From assembly GCA_021401465.1 (NCBI GenBank), contig JADDMT010000012.1, forward strand, positions 248,001 through 312,000: a stretch of DNA of 64,000 nucleotides. The letters are read 5' to 3'. The translations under genes were made by a program, and so were the position numbers. Shown one piece after another: positions 10,541 through 21,415 of the stretch (the first letter of the stretch is position 1; the number at the start of each line of letters is the position of its first letter). Under the pieces are notes generated by a model. It did not search any database and had not been told where the DNA came from. It saw only the letters and a list, made by a program, of their open reading frames with translations. The stretch comes from Teratosphaeria epicoccoides (Eukaryota; Ascomycota; Dothideomycetes; Mycosphaerellales; Teratosphaeriaceae).

Positions 10541-11413
10541 GTTGTGTATGTAGCATGCGCCTGGAACTTCCTATGTAATGATCAATTGTTGGCTTTGCCC
10601 TGCACGTGTGCTGGTGGTTTGTTGTAGGTAGGTAGCAGCGGGGTCGTGTGCTCGGGGAAAGTGATGCTGGTCGTTTCATCTTACGGGCTTGCTTCCGACA
10701 TGCCTCATGGCCTACCAAGGTACCTCTTACAAGGCATCGGCTGAACCTCGGAGCGAAAGTGCGCGTGCTAAAGTCTCTACAACGCCAACAACTTCAACAT
10801 GAACACTCGCATCCACATCATCTCCTTCGCACACGCACCTCTGGACGCGGAAAGACATCGCGCAAGCAAAAATACCATCTCATCACCTCACCGGCGTTAG
10901 GACCATCATCATCATCATCATCAACCGCACGCGGGTAATCTACACTTACGGCTTGCAGAACAATTCAAACCCTTTGGTCTGCGCCCAGCGAAAACCAGCA
11001 ATTTCTACTTGATCGCGACGGCAGCAGAGAAGCCCTGATTAGGAAAAGCAATAGTGTGCAGTATCCGCAACGGCGGAGGGAGCTTGCAGGACTTGGGCAG
11101 AAAGAGCTTCGGAATCTCAATTGTCGTGTAATCACTGCTGTACGCACTGTGCTCTCGCCCGATGCACCAGAGTGAAAGACGAACGATAGCTAGCTACTAG
11201 TCACTACACTTGTCGCCGTTCCTGCCTTCACTGCAGTGGCTCGCTTCAAAAACACACCGCGCCTGATCACTGAGTGGACAGCTCAAGCACAAGCCTTTCA
11301 CGGGCGGACATCGTGCTGCTCAGCACAACTTCTGTCAGCTAGTCCACTTTGCACTTTCTACAGTGCTACATTTGTCTGTATTCGTCCCGTGCTCTCGTCC
11401 TGCGTGATCCATC
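10541..11413. other. Intergenic/5' region of the I9-like gene and pcf11
   Basis: Divergent upstream region of 873 bp. It includes a CAT trinucleotide run at 10904-10923. No additional gene was recognised. Confidence 0.5.
10904..10923. repeat. CAT trinucleotide microsatellite
   Basis: About six and a half perfect CAT units read directly from the sequence, about 490 bp upstream of the pcf11 start. Confidence 0.9.
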
Positions 11414-13630
11414 ATGGCCGCGAGATCTCCTAGAGGCTCGCTCTCGGGCGCCTCAGATATTGCCGCAGACTTCGAAGAGTACTTGAAAGATCTATCCAGA
11501 AACGATCGCGGTGAGATTATGAACCTCACGACCATCGCAAAAGAGAGCTCAGAGCACGCGCAAGCAATATCAAAAGTGCTCGAGAGGCACATCCAATCGG
11601 TAAGCGCGTGTCTAGTCACGTGACTCCACAGCCGTATTTGAGGGCAGTACAAATACTGACAATTGGTGACAGGCTCCTCCGACCCGCAAGCTACCGGCGT
11701 TATATGTACTCGACAGCATCGTCAAGAATGTGGCGGAGCCATACTCGAATTACCTCGAGCGCAATCTCTACAAAACATTCTTTGAAGCCTACACCCAGGT
11801 CGACCCGAACACGAGAAAGTCCATGGAGGCTCTGGTGACGACGTGGAAGCAGCCGGTCCCTGGATCGATGAGTACTAGACCCGTCTTCCCGGTCGAGGCA
11901 GTCAGTCCCATTGAAAATGCGCTTCTCAAGTTCAAGGCCACGACGTTGCAGCATCAGAAGCGACCACCGCAGCATGCAGGCTATCGAAATACCCCAACGC
12001 CACCACAGCCCAACGTCCAGTATGCACTACCATCAATGCCCGCGCAGCAATCTCCTTACCTAGTGTATGGTGGTCATCAGGTACATCTTCTTGTCTATAC
12101 TGTGTCAACGCAGCAGCTAACAACAAACAGCCAACACCGCCCCAACATTACCAGCAGCTGGCGTACGCACAACCACCTACACCACTTCAGCATCAATACA
12201 ATGCGCCGCCCGCATCAGCACCGCCGGTGCCGGTAAACTTGCAGACACTGACATCAGATATCATGTCTCTGGTCGAACGCATGAAGGCGCAATTCGCCTC
12301 AAGTCCGTACGATCAGGGCATTCAGACGAAGCTGAGTGCCCTGTTGCAGCTCCAGAAGATGGTCAATGCAGGCGACATACCACCAAATGCCTTGCAGGGC
12401 GTGCGCGACCAAGTTTCGAATCTCGCGGCGAGCATGAACCCGCCAGCACCGGCACCGCAACCACAATACCAACCGCCCACGCCAGGCCCAGCGCTTGTGT
12501 GGCAACCGCAGTCCCATCCACAGATGCAACCACAAATGCAAACATGGCAAGCACAGCAGATGCAGCAGCCTTACCATACTGCTCAGCACATGCCTCCGCC
12601 CGTGCCAGTCCCCACAGCACCAGCTCAACCGGCTCCACCTGTCCTTCCTCCCGGTGCTCTCAACGGGCTGCAGTCTCTCCTGGCCAGTGCTCAGGAGCCA
12701 AGCACACCACAAATACGTGCAGCAGCTCCAGTCCTGCAGAATGCCAGCCATGCGCAGCTGAGCAGCGTGCAAAACAATGTTGCGGCAGCTCCGCCAGCCA
12801 ATCCTGCCGAACTCCTGGCTGCTCTGACCAGAAGCGGCGTGTTATCGAACCTGCCGAAGGTACCAACTCCCACTGTCTCGACACCACTGCCTGTACCCGC
12901 AACAACTGCCGTGCCACCAGCCCAACCGCCCAGTGCCGCCGACCTCCTCAAGTCGCTTTCAGGCCTCCTACCCCCAGCATCCCAAAATGGCACAACGACC
13001 CACCCGGCCCAGAAATCCAAACCGCGCATCCCCATTTCCGCCGCGAACCTCAAAACCTTCCGTCCGGAACTTGTCCGCACCCTCTATGACGACCAACCCA
13101 ACCAGTGCGGTACCTGCGGCCGCCGCTTCCTCGCAAACGACGAGGGCCGCGCCAAGAAAGCCAGGCATCTGGATTGGCACTTCCGCACCAACACGCGCAT
13201 GCAGGACTCCACTATCTCCCGCCAACAGCACCGCAAGTGGTTCGTGGATGAGAACACATGGGTCCACAACAAAGAATGGGACTGGAGCACTACGACTGCC
13301 GAAGACGCCGCCGCAGTCGAGAAGGCGCGGAAGGAGCGGGAGAAGGGTCCGGAAAGTCTGTTTGTCAGGGCTCCGCCGGGTTTGACGGCGAATACGTGCA
13401 GTATTTGCCAAGAGGAGATGGGGAGTCATTTCAGCGAGGAAGTCCAGGATTGGGTGTTTATGGGTGCGGTGGTACATGGCGGCAAGATTTGTCATGCGAC
13501 TTGTGTGAAGGAGATGAAGGGGGCGTTGGGCGCGGTCGGCCAAAGGAGCACGACCCCGGATTCGGCGCTGGGGAAGAGGAAAGCGGAGAGTGTATTGAGC
13601 GGGGTGGGGAGTAAGATGAGGACTGCGTGA
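11414..13630 (+). CDS. pcf11: Pcf11, mRNA cleavage and termination factor
   Basis: Three exons, 11414-11599, 11673-12080 and 12131-13630, give 697 aa with all phases 0. Residues 1-140 are the RNA polymerase II CTD-interacting domain (DFEEYLKDLSRN, ISKVLERHI, KLPALYVLDSIVKNV, FFEAYTQVDPNTRKSMEALVTTWK). A long Pro/Gln-rich middle follows. The C-terminus has the paired Pcf11 zinc fingers: QCGTCGRRFLAN with RHLDWHFRTN, and later CSICQEEM with GKICHATC. Pcf11 bridges the phosphorylated polymerase CTD and cleavage factor IA, with Clp1 binding between the zinc fingers, and is needed for 3' end cleavage and transcription termination. The domain order is complete. The protein is nuclear. The 3' end lies 285 bp from the convergent SR-rich gene. 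Confidence 0.92.
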
Positions 13631-13915
13631 TCAAGCTTTTGAAAGGAGACCGTGCTGAGACGGAGTATTGATGAGTGAGCGTGCGAGCATTTTCTGCGGG
13701 CATAGCAAGGCTTGGGTCAGGGTGTTCTTCAGTGCCAACCTGCGTGCAGCAGCTATACAGGAGAGTCTACCTGACGACGGCGGCAGAACCATTATACTTC
13801 TCTCCAACACATCTCTCATTGAGCCATGGTACAAGCCCCAACAATGATAGCAAAGAACCACGCCACTGCCCGCAGCACTTAGTCCAACACTGGCCCTACA
13901 CCGTCATGTTGGCCT

Positions 13916-16119
13916 CTAGAAGGCACTCTCACCAAATCCACCAAACCCATATCCTACGCCCTCACCACCTAACTCTCTCAGACTGCTTTCCGCCAACTCA
14001 CTCCTCAGGCCCGCTACCTCAACTTCTCTTTGCAGCTTTCCCCAAACCCTAAGGCCCTCCCTCTTCTTCTGCTCGCGCTCCTCAATCTGCCGCCGCAGCG
14101 TCTCAGCTTCAAACTCCAGCTTGCTCAGCTTGATGCTGTCATACAAATGCGGCAGCGCTTCACCACCTGGCTTGATGGCAGTAAGGTCGACGAGCGCGGG
14201 ATGAATCTTGGGCGCGGACGGGGCTGCGTGCTCAGAAGAGGAGGAGTTGTAGCGATTGGAAGGGCCGGATGGTGGAGGGCGGAAAGCTTTTGGTCCGGTT
14301 GGTGGGCCAGTCGAGCTGGTGCCGGAGGCAGCTAACGGGCCAGTAGGCGGGGCTGGTGAGGGCGATGGCCCGTCCTGGACCGATTCGTAACGTTGACTCC
14401 GTGGGTACGCTGCAGCAGCATCGCCGGCACCGCCACGGCTGCCGTTCGATGCGAAGCTGTTTTGTCGGAAAGCCATCTGCTGCAGCGCAGTTTGCTGCTG
14501 ACTGAAAGAGCCTCGTGGGCCAGCAGGCGGCGCTCCAGCCATCGAATCAAACGACTCCTGCCGGCAGAACGTCTCCCCGCCACCTTGACCGAGACCGCCT
14601 CGGCCGCCACCAAACCCACCTCGATCACCTCCGGATCCGCCGCGTCCGCCTCGGAAGCCGCCTCTAGCAAACCCTCCTCTCCCTCTGCTGCCAAAGTCTC
14701 CTCTGCCGCCAAAGTCTCCTCTAACGCCAAACCCGCCTCGACCAGCATCACCAGGACCTGGCAGACTGCTTCTCGGTCCACTCGGTGGAGCAGCAGGTGC
14801 TCTAGCGTGCGCTGATATTGGTGCCACGGCACTTGCTGGTCCAGTCGGAGGAGCCATGCTGCTCGATGGAGCATGGTACGCAACCGGCCCGCTCGGTGGC
14901 GCTCTCGCAGGTGTAGGCGCGGCTGGCTCATCGTAGCGAGAATCAGCAGCGCCGTTTGAGTAGCCGCGATCGCCCGCATGTGACGAAGTGCGTTCATCGC
15001 CGGCGCGGTATGGCTCGCGAGAGTCGTGTGGGTCATTCCTTGATGCCGAAGGACGGGCTGATCTGTCATCTATGGTCTGTGCAGCTAATCTGCTTGGGTG
15101 AACAGGCGGCGAAGAGCGGCGAGAGGTAGCTCCGGAGGCTGCGGCGTCCTCCGTTGGGTAGCCTTGCTGCCTCCCATAGCCGCGGTCAGTTGGTGAGCGT
15201 GCAGAACGCCTCCAGTCGTCGACATCCCTCGGGTCAACACGGTCTCTCACTGGAGACCTGGAACGTGCACGATAGTCACCTCTGCCGCCGCGTGGAGGAG
15301 ATAAAGGCCTCCGATCACGTGGTTCGGGAGAGTATCTCCTCCTCGTTGGCGAAGCAGCGCGGCTTGGCGGATAGCCGTCGTATCTGCTGCCTCTACCGGC
15401 CGGACTAGCCAGTCTCTCGCGCTTGAGAGGAGTGCCCCTGCCTCTGCTGCCTGCTGGCGACGGATCTCTGGCCCTCTTCAAAGAGCCGTATCCTCTGTCA
15501 TCGCGATAGTCTCTGTCGTCCCTGTAGTTTCGTGGTGCCTCATTTCGATATCCGCCCCTCGGCTCATCACGATAGTCCCTGTCGTCTCTGTACGACGATC
15601 TGACTGGCTCGGGATTTCGCCTGAACAAGTCATCTCTTGGCAGGTCCTCCCTGCGCGGAGGCGGGCTCCTAGGCCGGGCGCGGTAAGAGTCCCCGCCTCT
15701 CACATCTCTGCCGTCTCTCGTATCTCGACTTTCCCTGTACCGCACTGGACTCGGATCTCTGCTATCTCTGTACCTCGAGGGTGGTGGACTCGGTCTTCTG
15801 TAGTCATCTCTTCTTGGCGGGGGATCGTCCCTGCCACGGTAGCTGTCCCCATAATCTCTTCTCGGGGCCGGCGATCGTGTGTCGAAATCTCTTCTCGGCG
15901 AGGACCGGGGACGGTAGTCACGTGGAGGGCTTCGGTCACGAGCTCCAGGGCGATAGGACTGCCCAGCACTACCGGGCATGAACTGGTCTTGGAAGCCATC
16001 GCGGACTTCGCGTCGGGGACCTCTGAAGTCAAGGAGTTAGCTGCTTACACGCTGCTACTCGGCGTCCGAATTGCACATGGCCAGCTTGATGTGAAAAAAT
16101 ACCTTCTGTCCCTGTCCAT
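13916..16119 (-). CDS. Arg/Ser/Asp-rich and RGG-rich protein, function unknown
   Basis: The main exon is 16022-13916. Just upstream a CTAAC branch point and a TTCAG acceptor indicate an 80-bp intron, with a likely first exon 16119-16103 that reads MDRDRR into GPRREVRDGF; its donor (GTATTT) is weak, so the first exon is provisional. The model gives 707 aa. Residues ~20-280 are dense in RD, SP and YR repeats (RDRSPPRDYRPRSS), residues ~420-480 form an RGG/GGF box, and the last ~110 residues are conserved-looking and helical (KIHPALVDLTAIKPGG, YDSIKLSKLEFEAETLRRQIEEREQKKREGL). The composition fits a nuclear RNA-binding or splicing-associated protein, but no RRM or other fold is visible, so no function is assigned. 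Confidence 0.7.
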
Positions 16120-16880
16120 AATAACTGCTTCAACCCACCGACCCAGTCCCGAGACTCGTGCGCTTATGATTGTCCAGCGCTGTGCAGAGTGACGTGCAGT
16201 GCTGTAGAGGCTTGGCTCGTTACTGCTCGCGGAGTTGCGCCGATAATGATGAAGTTGGGAGCTCGAGGTCGAGTTACTTTATGGGCGTGTTCACGGAAGA
16301 TACAGTGATCCGCGTTCAAATCTGAGATCCACTACCGGCTTGGCGCTAGCCTCCTCCTGAAGCACGTGCTCCACCCTGCTCTCTTCAATCAACCACTTCT
16401 GCTTGCGCGTACCTTCGTAATCCTCCTACGGCCATGAGTCCCATCATCTAATCCCTGTTTCCGTCCTGTAACAAATCCGCCTCAACTTGCGCATGCCGCA
16501 ACCCACCGCATCGGCCGCACCACCTCGACTTCTGCAATCGCTCTCATGACACGCCAGCCAGTCTCAAGAAGTCCACCCTTCAGGAAATCCACCACGGCAT
16601 ATATACACAGATCCAAGAAGCTGGCCAGGTTAGTCACGGCGACGCATGGTCCAGGGAGCAAGTCTACACGACTGTACACGTATTCGATACTCGGGCTGTC
16701 ACGGCAGCTTTCTAGCCTTCATTAACCCGCGAACAAGACCTTTCCGGGAATGGTAGCAGCCAGATCTCCGGTCGTTATCAGCCACATGCCTACTATAGTA
16801 CACCTCCGACCCCTCCCTCCGGTTGCCTCACCCCCACCCGGATTCGTGTCATCGTTACCGACCACCTATTCTTTTCACCA
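16120..16880. other. Intergenic, nothing recognised
   Basis: Upstream of the SR-rich gene and downstream of the SF3b2 gene, both on the minus strand. No coding signal was accepted. Confidence 0.5.
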
Positions 16881-18731
16881 CTACCTCCTCCCACCTTTCC
16901 TCTCCGCCTGTTTCGCTGCGTCCCTCTTCTGCCTCTTCGCGCTCTCTTCCGCAATCATGGCACTCAAGTCCTCCTGGTCCACAACCTGTCCACCTTGCCA
17001 TCCTCCGCCTCCTTCTCTTCGCCTCTGCTCCTCGTACAGCTGCTTCATTTGCTCTTTGCTCAGATTGCCCTCACCCATCGCGTCCACATCCACCGAAACA
17101 TCCAGATCGCCTGCCTTCCTTTTGCTCCCTCTCGATTCCGCGCCCAGCTGCGGCACGTTCGGGTTTAGATTGTACGCCTTCTCACCGCCAAAGAAGCCTT
17201 CAGCACGGATCGAGCGTTCCTGCAAGACCTGACCAGCGGAGCGTGGATGATGCGATTCTTCCGTCTCAGTCCCGCGGCGTTGTTTCCGGAGCTGAAACTC
17301 GTCGGCCATGGAATGCGTACCACCAAAGTCGGTCGGTATCGTGCTCGTAATGCCGCCTGGTGTCACCGTGCCTCCGAACGGTGTCTCCATCCCACCTGCA
17401 TCTTGCTCCCTGCCGTCCTCTTCTTCATCCTCATCTTCCTCTTCCTCATCGCTCTCCTCTGCGTCTGCGATTGACGCCAGCTCCCCATACAGCGTCTTGT
17501 CCACTGGCTCAACAGTATCCTGCTCTTTCGTCTGGTCCGTGCCATCGCCCATGCCAAAGACGTCACCGCCCCATAACGGCCTGTTCGCTTCGTCCAACGG
17601 CGGCTTGCCATATCCACCAGGATGGTAACCCCACGCAGCACCAGGCGGCGGTGGCGCGTTGAGACCAGGGATCTTCAAAGCCGGGTAAGACGGCGGAGGT
17701 CCCACCTTCTGCATGTTAATGAGCCATGGTGGCGGCGCACCAGGCGGCATATTCAGTGCCTCCTTCAGCTCCTCGCTCAACTCGCCCGGCTTCAAATGTC
17801 TCAGGTTAGTCTCGTACTCCTTTCCTTCGTAGTATATCTCTCCAAACCGCGTCAACTGAGGCTTTGTCTGGCGCCGGAAGAACGCCTCATACAGCTTTTG
17901 ATAATCAATATCCAGCTTGCCCATTTTTGGCTGCACCCTTTCGCGTGCCCTCTGCTTCAAGCTCGCCTCGGCCTGCTTCTCCAGCACTGCATCTCGCATG
18001 TCGCTAATACCCGTCTCGGCAATGAACTTGGGCAGAGCAAACTGCGGTTTCTCTATACCTCGCTTCGAAGACAAATACTCCCTCTTGAGAGCCCAGTGGT
18101 TGGGCACGGGCACGACATTCCGTGCGCTCTTGATGTTAACAAGTAGCTTAGGATCTTGTGCAGACGTGTCGGTCCACTCAACGATCTCAGGCTTCTTGAC
18201 GATGGCCTTCAATTCAGCGATCGATAGCTTGTTGGCGGCTTTTCGCGCTTTCTTTGATAATCGCTTCTGTGTCTCCTCTTCTTCATCTTCGCCTTGAATG
18301 TTATCGTCATCGTCGTAGAAGACTTCGGGCCTTTCGGGCTCCTTCACCTCGGGGTCTTCTTCGGTCTCCGCAAACTTGGCAAATACGTTTGCGAATTGCG
18401 AGTAAAGTGGATCGTCGAGAGCAGGTCCATCACCGTTGGGTAAATCAGGTACTTCCTGTATCGGGTCGTCCTTGGCGGGCTCGATGGGCTCGAGGGGGTG
18501 ATTTGCGTCGGCTTTGGCAGGATCGGTTGTGGTGGTCTCCACTACGTGAGAGGGTGTTTCTGGTCTTGGCGTCTGTGATGGCTATATCGCGAGTGAGCAT
18601 GTAAGACGTGGGAGAGGGACTTCATGCTTATGCACCTCTTTCTTCTGCTGCTTCTTCTTGGCGCGTCGCTGCTGATTTTTGGTTGGCTTTGTTGCCTTGG
18701 CCGGCGGAGGCTCTGCTATGACGCCAGGCAT
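16881..18731 (-). CDS. cus1: U2 snRNP splicing factor 3b subunit 2 (Cus1/SAP145)
   Basis: Two exons, 18731-18636 and 18581-16881, give 598 aa across a 54-bp intron (GTGCAT donor, ATATAG acceptor, phase 0). The first exon encodes MPGVIAEPPPAKATKPTK and a lysine-rich run. The body contains the family core: VEWTDTSAQDPKLLVNIKS, VPVPNHWALKREYLSSKRG, the DUF382 region, and the PSP proline-rich motif with LSEELKEALNMPPGAPPPWLI, then HPGGYGKPPLDEANRPLWGG. These are hallmarks of SF3B2/Cus1, which binds SF3B4 and helps anchor U2 snRNP at the branch site. The tail is acidic and disordered. It is nuclear and almost certainly essential; nothing in it looks damaged. Confidence 0.93.
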
Positions 18732-19533
18732 CTTGCCTACCTTGTGTAAGTATCTTCACCCTCCGCTTCTTCCTAACGCGTTGTCGAAGTCGTCGATTGA
18801 GCGGCGAGAATGGCAAAGGAGGAGGAGGACGACGAGGAGGAGGAGGATGTATCTGGAGATTTGCTTGTCGCAAAAAGGTCGAAGAGCACTTGTCAAAATT
18901 TGTGGTCTGAACTACCTGCCACAAGTTGTAATCTACATGACTCGTGCCCGATACATCATCAGCTTCGGCTCAGCCGCTCTGCCCAACGTTCCTTCACATG
19001 CTGGCATTTTCCAGCGTCCAGACCGGCTTGTTGGGCTCGTCTCCGAGCTACCACTTCAAGCTGCGGAACAACACTCTTGTTCAGCGAGACCATCGGCTAC
19101 AGGGCTGGTCCTCCCACAACCCTGTTGACCGAGCGACGCCCTCCCGAGCCATCGAATTCGACTGGAGGCCCAAGGCAAACATCAAGCTGACTCCAACATG
19201 CGCTTCTAACAATAAACTGAGCATTCGTGCTCCCATTGTGACATAGCTCGGCTGAAACAATGAAGAAAGGAGAGGCTTGGTCATCTCCCGGCGCTCACAA
19301 TGCTCGCAGATTGGTTGTGCCTTGGGTCTCTTGTCTGCCGACGCCGGGTCCTACGCTCAATGGCCACGCTGAGACGGCCCAATGCAGAGAAACCCATTAC
19401 CTCACTATTCGTGCCAGCCAGATTTCTTTCGCGTCCAAAGTTTTCCTCTGTCTCATATCAGAAGCCGGCCGTACCCAATATTCACAACTTCAAAGATATA
19501 CCTAAAGTACACAAACCGCACAATCCAGCAAGT
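18732..19533. other. Intergenic, 0.8 kb; a weak 100-codon plus frame
   Basis: A plus-strand frame at 18944-19246 starts with ATG and reads about 100 aa, but it has no signal peptide, no motif and no supporting context, so it was not accepted. The stretch otherwise holds the promoter of the SF3b2 gene. Confidence 0.4.
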
Positions 19534-19929
19534 ATGCACCTCCCTCTGCCCATGCCCCTCACCCTCCTCCTCACCCTTTTCGCCACCACCACCGCCCTGA
19601 TCCACCCCCGTGCCGTCAAACAATGCGAACAATCCTGCACAGCCAAAGACGCCATCGACACAGTCTCCTACACAGTCTACGTCGGCCAACCTTCCGACTC
19701 ATCTCTCTGGCCCACCATCGAGAGTCTGGTCACCCAAGCCCTCGACATCCCAAAGCAGGTCCTTAAGCAAGAGGTCGGTGCGGGACCGGTGTGGACGACT
19801 TGCAGATCTCATGATGACAGGCAGAGTTTTAAGTTGCAGTTCAGTATGATCATGGGAACGCGGAAGATTATTAATGAGGGTTTGCATACGGCGTTTCCTG
19901 AGATTGGGTTTAATTGTCCGGATAAGTAG
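19534..19929 (+). CDS. Small secreted cysteine-containing protein, unknown family
   Basis: A single-exon ORF of 131 aa if started at the ATG at 19534. Upstream in-frame codons lead to a longer frame (from 19300) that lacks signal-peptide character, so the shorter start is preferred. Residues 1-20 form a strong signal peptide (MPLTLLLTLFATTTALIHP). The mature protein has four cysteines (KQCEQSC near its start, TTCRS, and FNCPDK at the end), compatible with two disulfides. The middle is mixed alpha/beta (VSYTVYVGQPSD, LWPTIESLVTQALDIPKQVLKQE). Size, secretion signal and cysteines fit the general profile of fungal small secreted proteins, but no named family was recognised and no effector role is claimed. 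Confidence 0.7.
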   Translation: MHLPLPMPLTLLLTLFATTTALIHPRAVKQCEQSCTAKDAIDTVSYTVYVGQPSDSSLWPTIESLVTQALDIPKQVLKQEVGAGPVWTTCRSHDDRQSFKLQFSMIMGTRKIINEGLHTAFPEIGFNCPDK

Positions 19930-21415
19930 GTGTAGGGATGAGAGAGAGGAGGTCTGTTGATGTAGAGATCAATGACTTTTCTCAACGAGGTGCGCTGCTT
20001 ACCGCTGCTGACACGCGAATTGATCATATGAAAATGTGCCCGCTAGAGAAACGTTCCAACTCATGACTCGAATCCGATCGTTCAACAAGGACTGTGAACG
20101 TGGCTGACAATGCTCAAAAAGGCAAATGAATACCTCACCTCAACCTCCCCTTCCCATTCGTGCCCGCCGTCTCCTCCTCATTGCCGGACAGACTTGTCCT
20201 TCTTGGACCGGCCGCGCAGTGGTCTCCTGAAGCAGCATCTCATCGCGATGGCTGTATGCACTGTTTGGCTCTCCGCCTGCCTTTTATCCACGTACTGACT
20301 TCATCACCATCGCGCTTGCCTGCAGGTTGCGAAGACGCAATTCGATGCCTCGTGGACATCAATTTCTTAAACGATGCAACGGTATTCCACCTCTTGATTG
20401 CTTGCTGCACCCATAGACCCGTGAGATGGACGTCGCCCACGGCTCGAGACAAAGTATACACTGTGCTGATCGGCTTGAATTTGTCTAATGGCAGACTTTT
20501 TAACATGCTGCGCATCTTCTCGACGTCTTTTCTCCTCTGCTAACCGTTGCATCTCGCGTGGATTCCGGGATGAATGCACCTCCGCCATTGCCACGACCAG
20601 CCTCGAAGTGTTGACAGCGCTCCAGCCTCGGGTCAGCCCTGATACTACGGCAGGAACCGTCCGAGCCTGTATGCACTCTCCCTGAGCGCAATCAAGCAAC
20701 CACGGCAAATCCTCGTGGCCCTTTCGTCTCTTGTAGCGATGTCGATGCCAACTTCTGCTTGTGTGGGCCCCTGGTTGGCACAGGTCCCTGTCGGCAGTGC
20801 GAAGACGCACTGCCGAGTTGCACCTGGGATTCCGCAGCCACAACCAGTGTAGCGCGTGTACGGAACCAAGCACATGCTGTGCGGGTGACGTGGCTAGGTA
20901 GCTTGCGGGTCTGATTTGCGATACTGGTGCTTCTGGCGGTGTTGCATGAGGTCGTTGTATCTGCTTCGTCGCGATTTGCGCAGGACGGGACTATCTGGTG
21001 TGCTCAATGCTGAATGTGGTTTGCGAAGGTGATATGAGGATGTCAATGGCTCTCAATATTTGTGTCAGCGAGCAAATCGATCGTATGAACGGCTGAATAT
21101 GGTTCAAGGTTCCGCGCAGCTTCCACACGTGGGACTTGGCTGAGGAATGTGCCTAGCTCGCTAGCTGAATAGCAGTCCAGAATGCAAGGGGCAAGCGCTA
21201 GGCTCGGACAATGGGAATTTAAGACTAATTGTTGAGGTAAGTACATCTTTATGCCGTTATTTGTTATGTACTTACGGCAGCCGCACTGTACGTCAAGCCA
21301 TGCTCTCAAGCTGCATCTGTCACCTAAGCCGCCCACTTCAACCTGTAAGAAGGTCGATGGCAGCTTTGTGAGGGTTACGTAGTCCGTCTCTTGTATCAAT
21401 GAAGCTGCCCACTGC
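19930..21415. other. Intergenic, 1.5 kb, nothing convincing
   Basis: A 73-codon minus-strand frame at 20367-20588 has a short charged helical stretch (REMQRLAEEKRRREDAQ) but no other support. No repeats or RNA genes were recognised. Confidence 0.4.

Noticed and set aside
12299..12772. Minus-strand frame of 157 codons
   Set aside because: Antisense to the Pro/Gln-rich part of pcf11, with no independent coding evidence.
14332..15069. 245-codon minus-strand frame
   Set aside because: It is an alternate frame inside the low-complexity SR/RGG-rich gene.
18944..19246. 100-codon plus frame next to the SF3b2 promoter
   Set aside because: No signal peptide, motif or context; plausible only by length.
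20367..20588. 73-codon minus frame with a charged helix
   Set aside because: No homology, signal or neighbouring exon; too weak to list as a gene.
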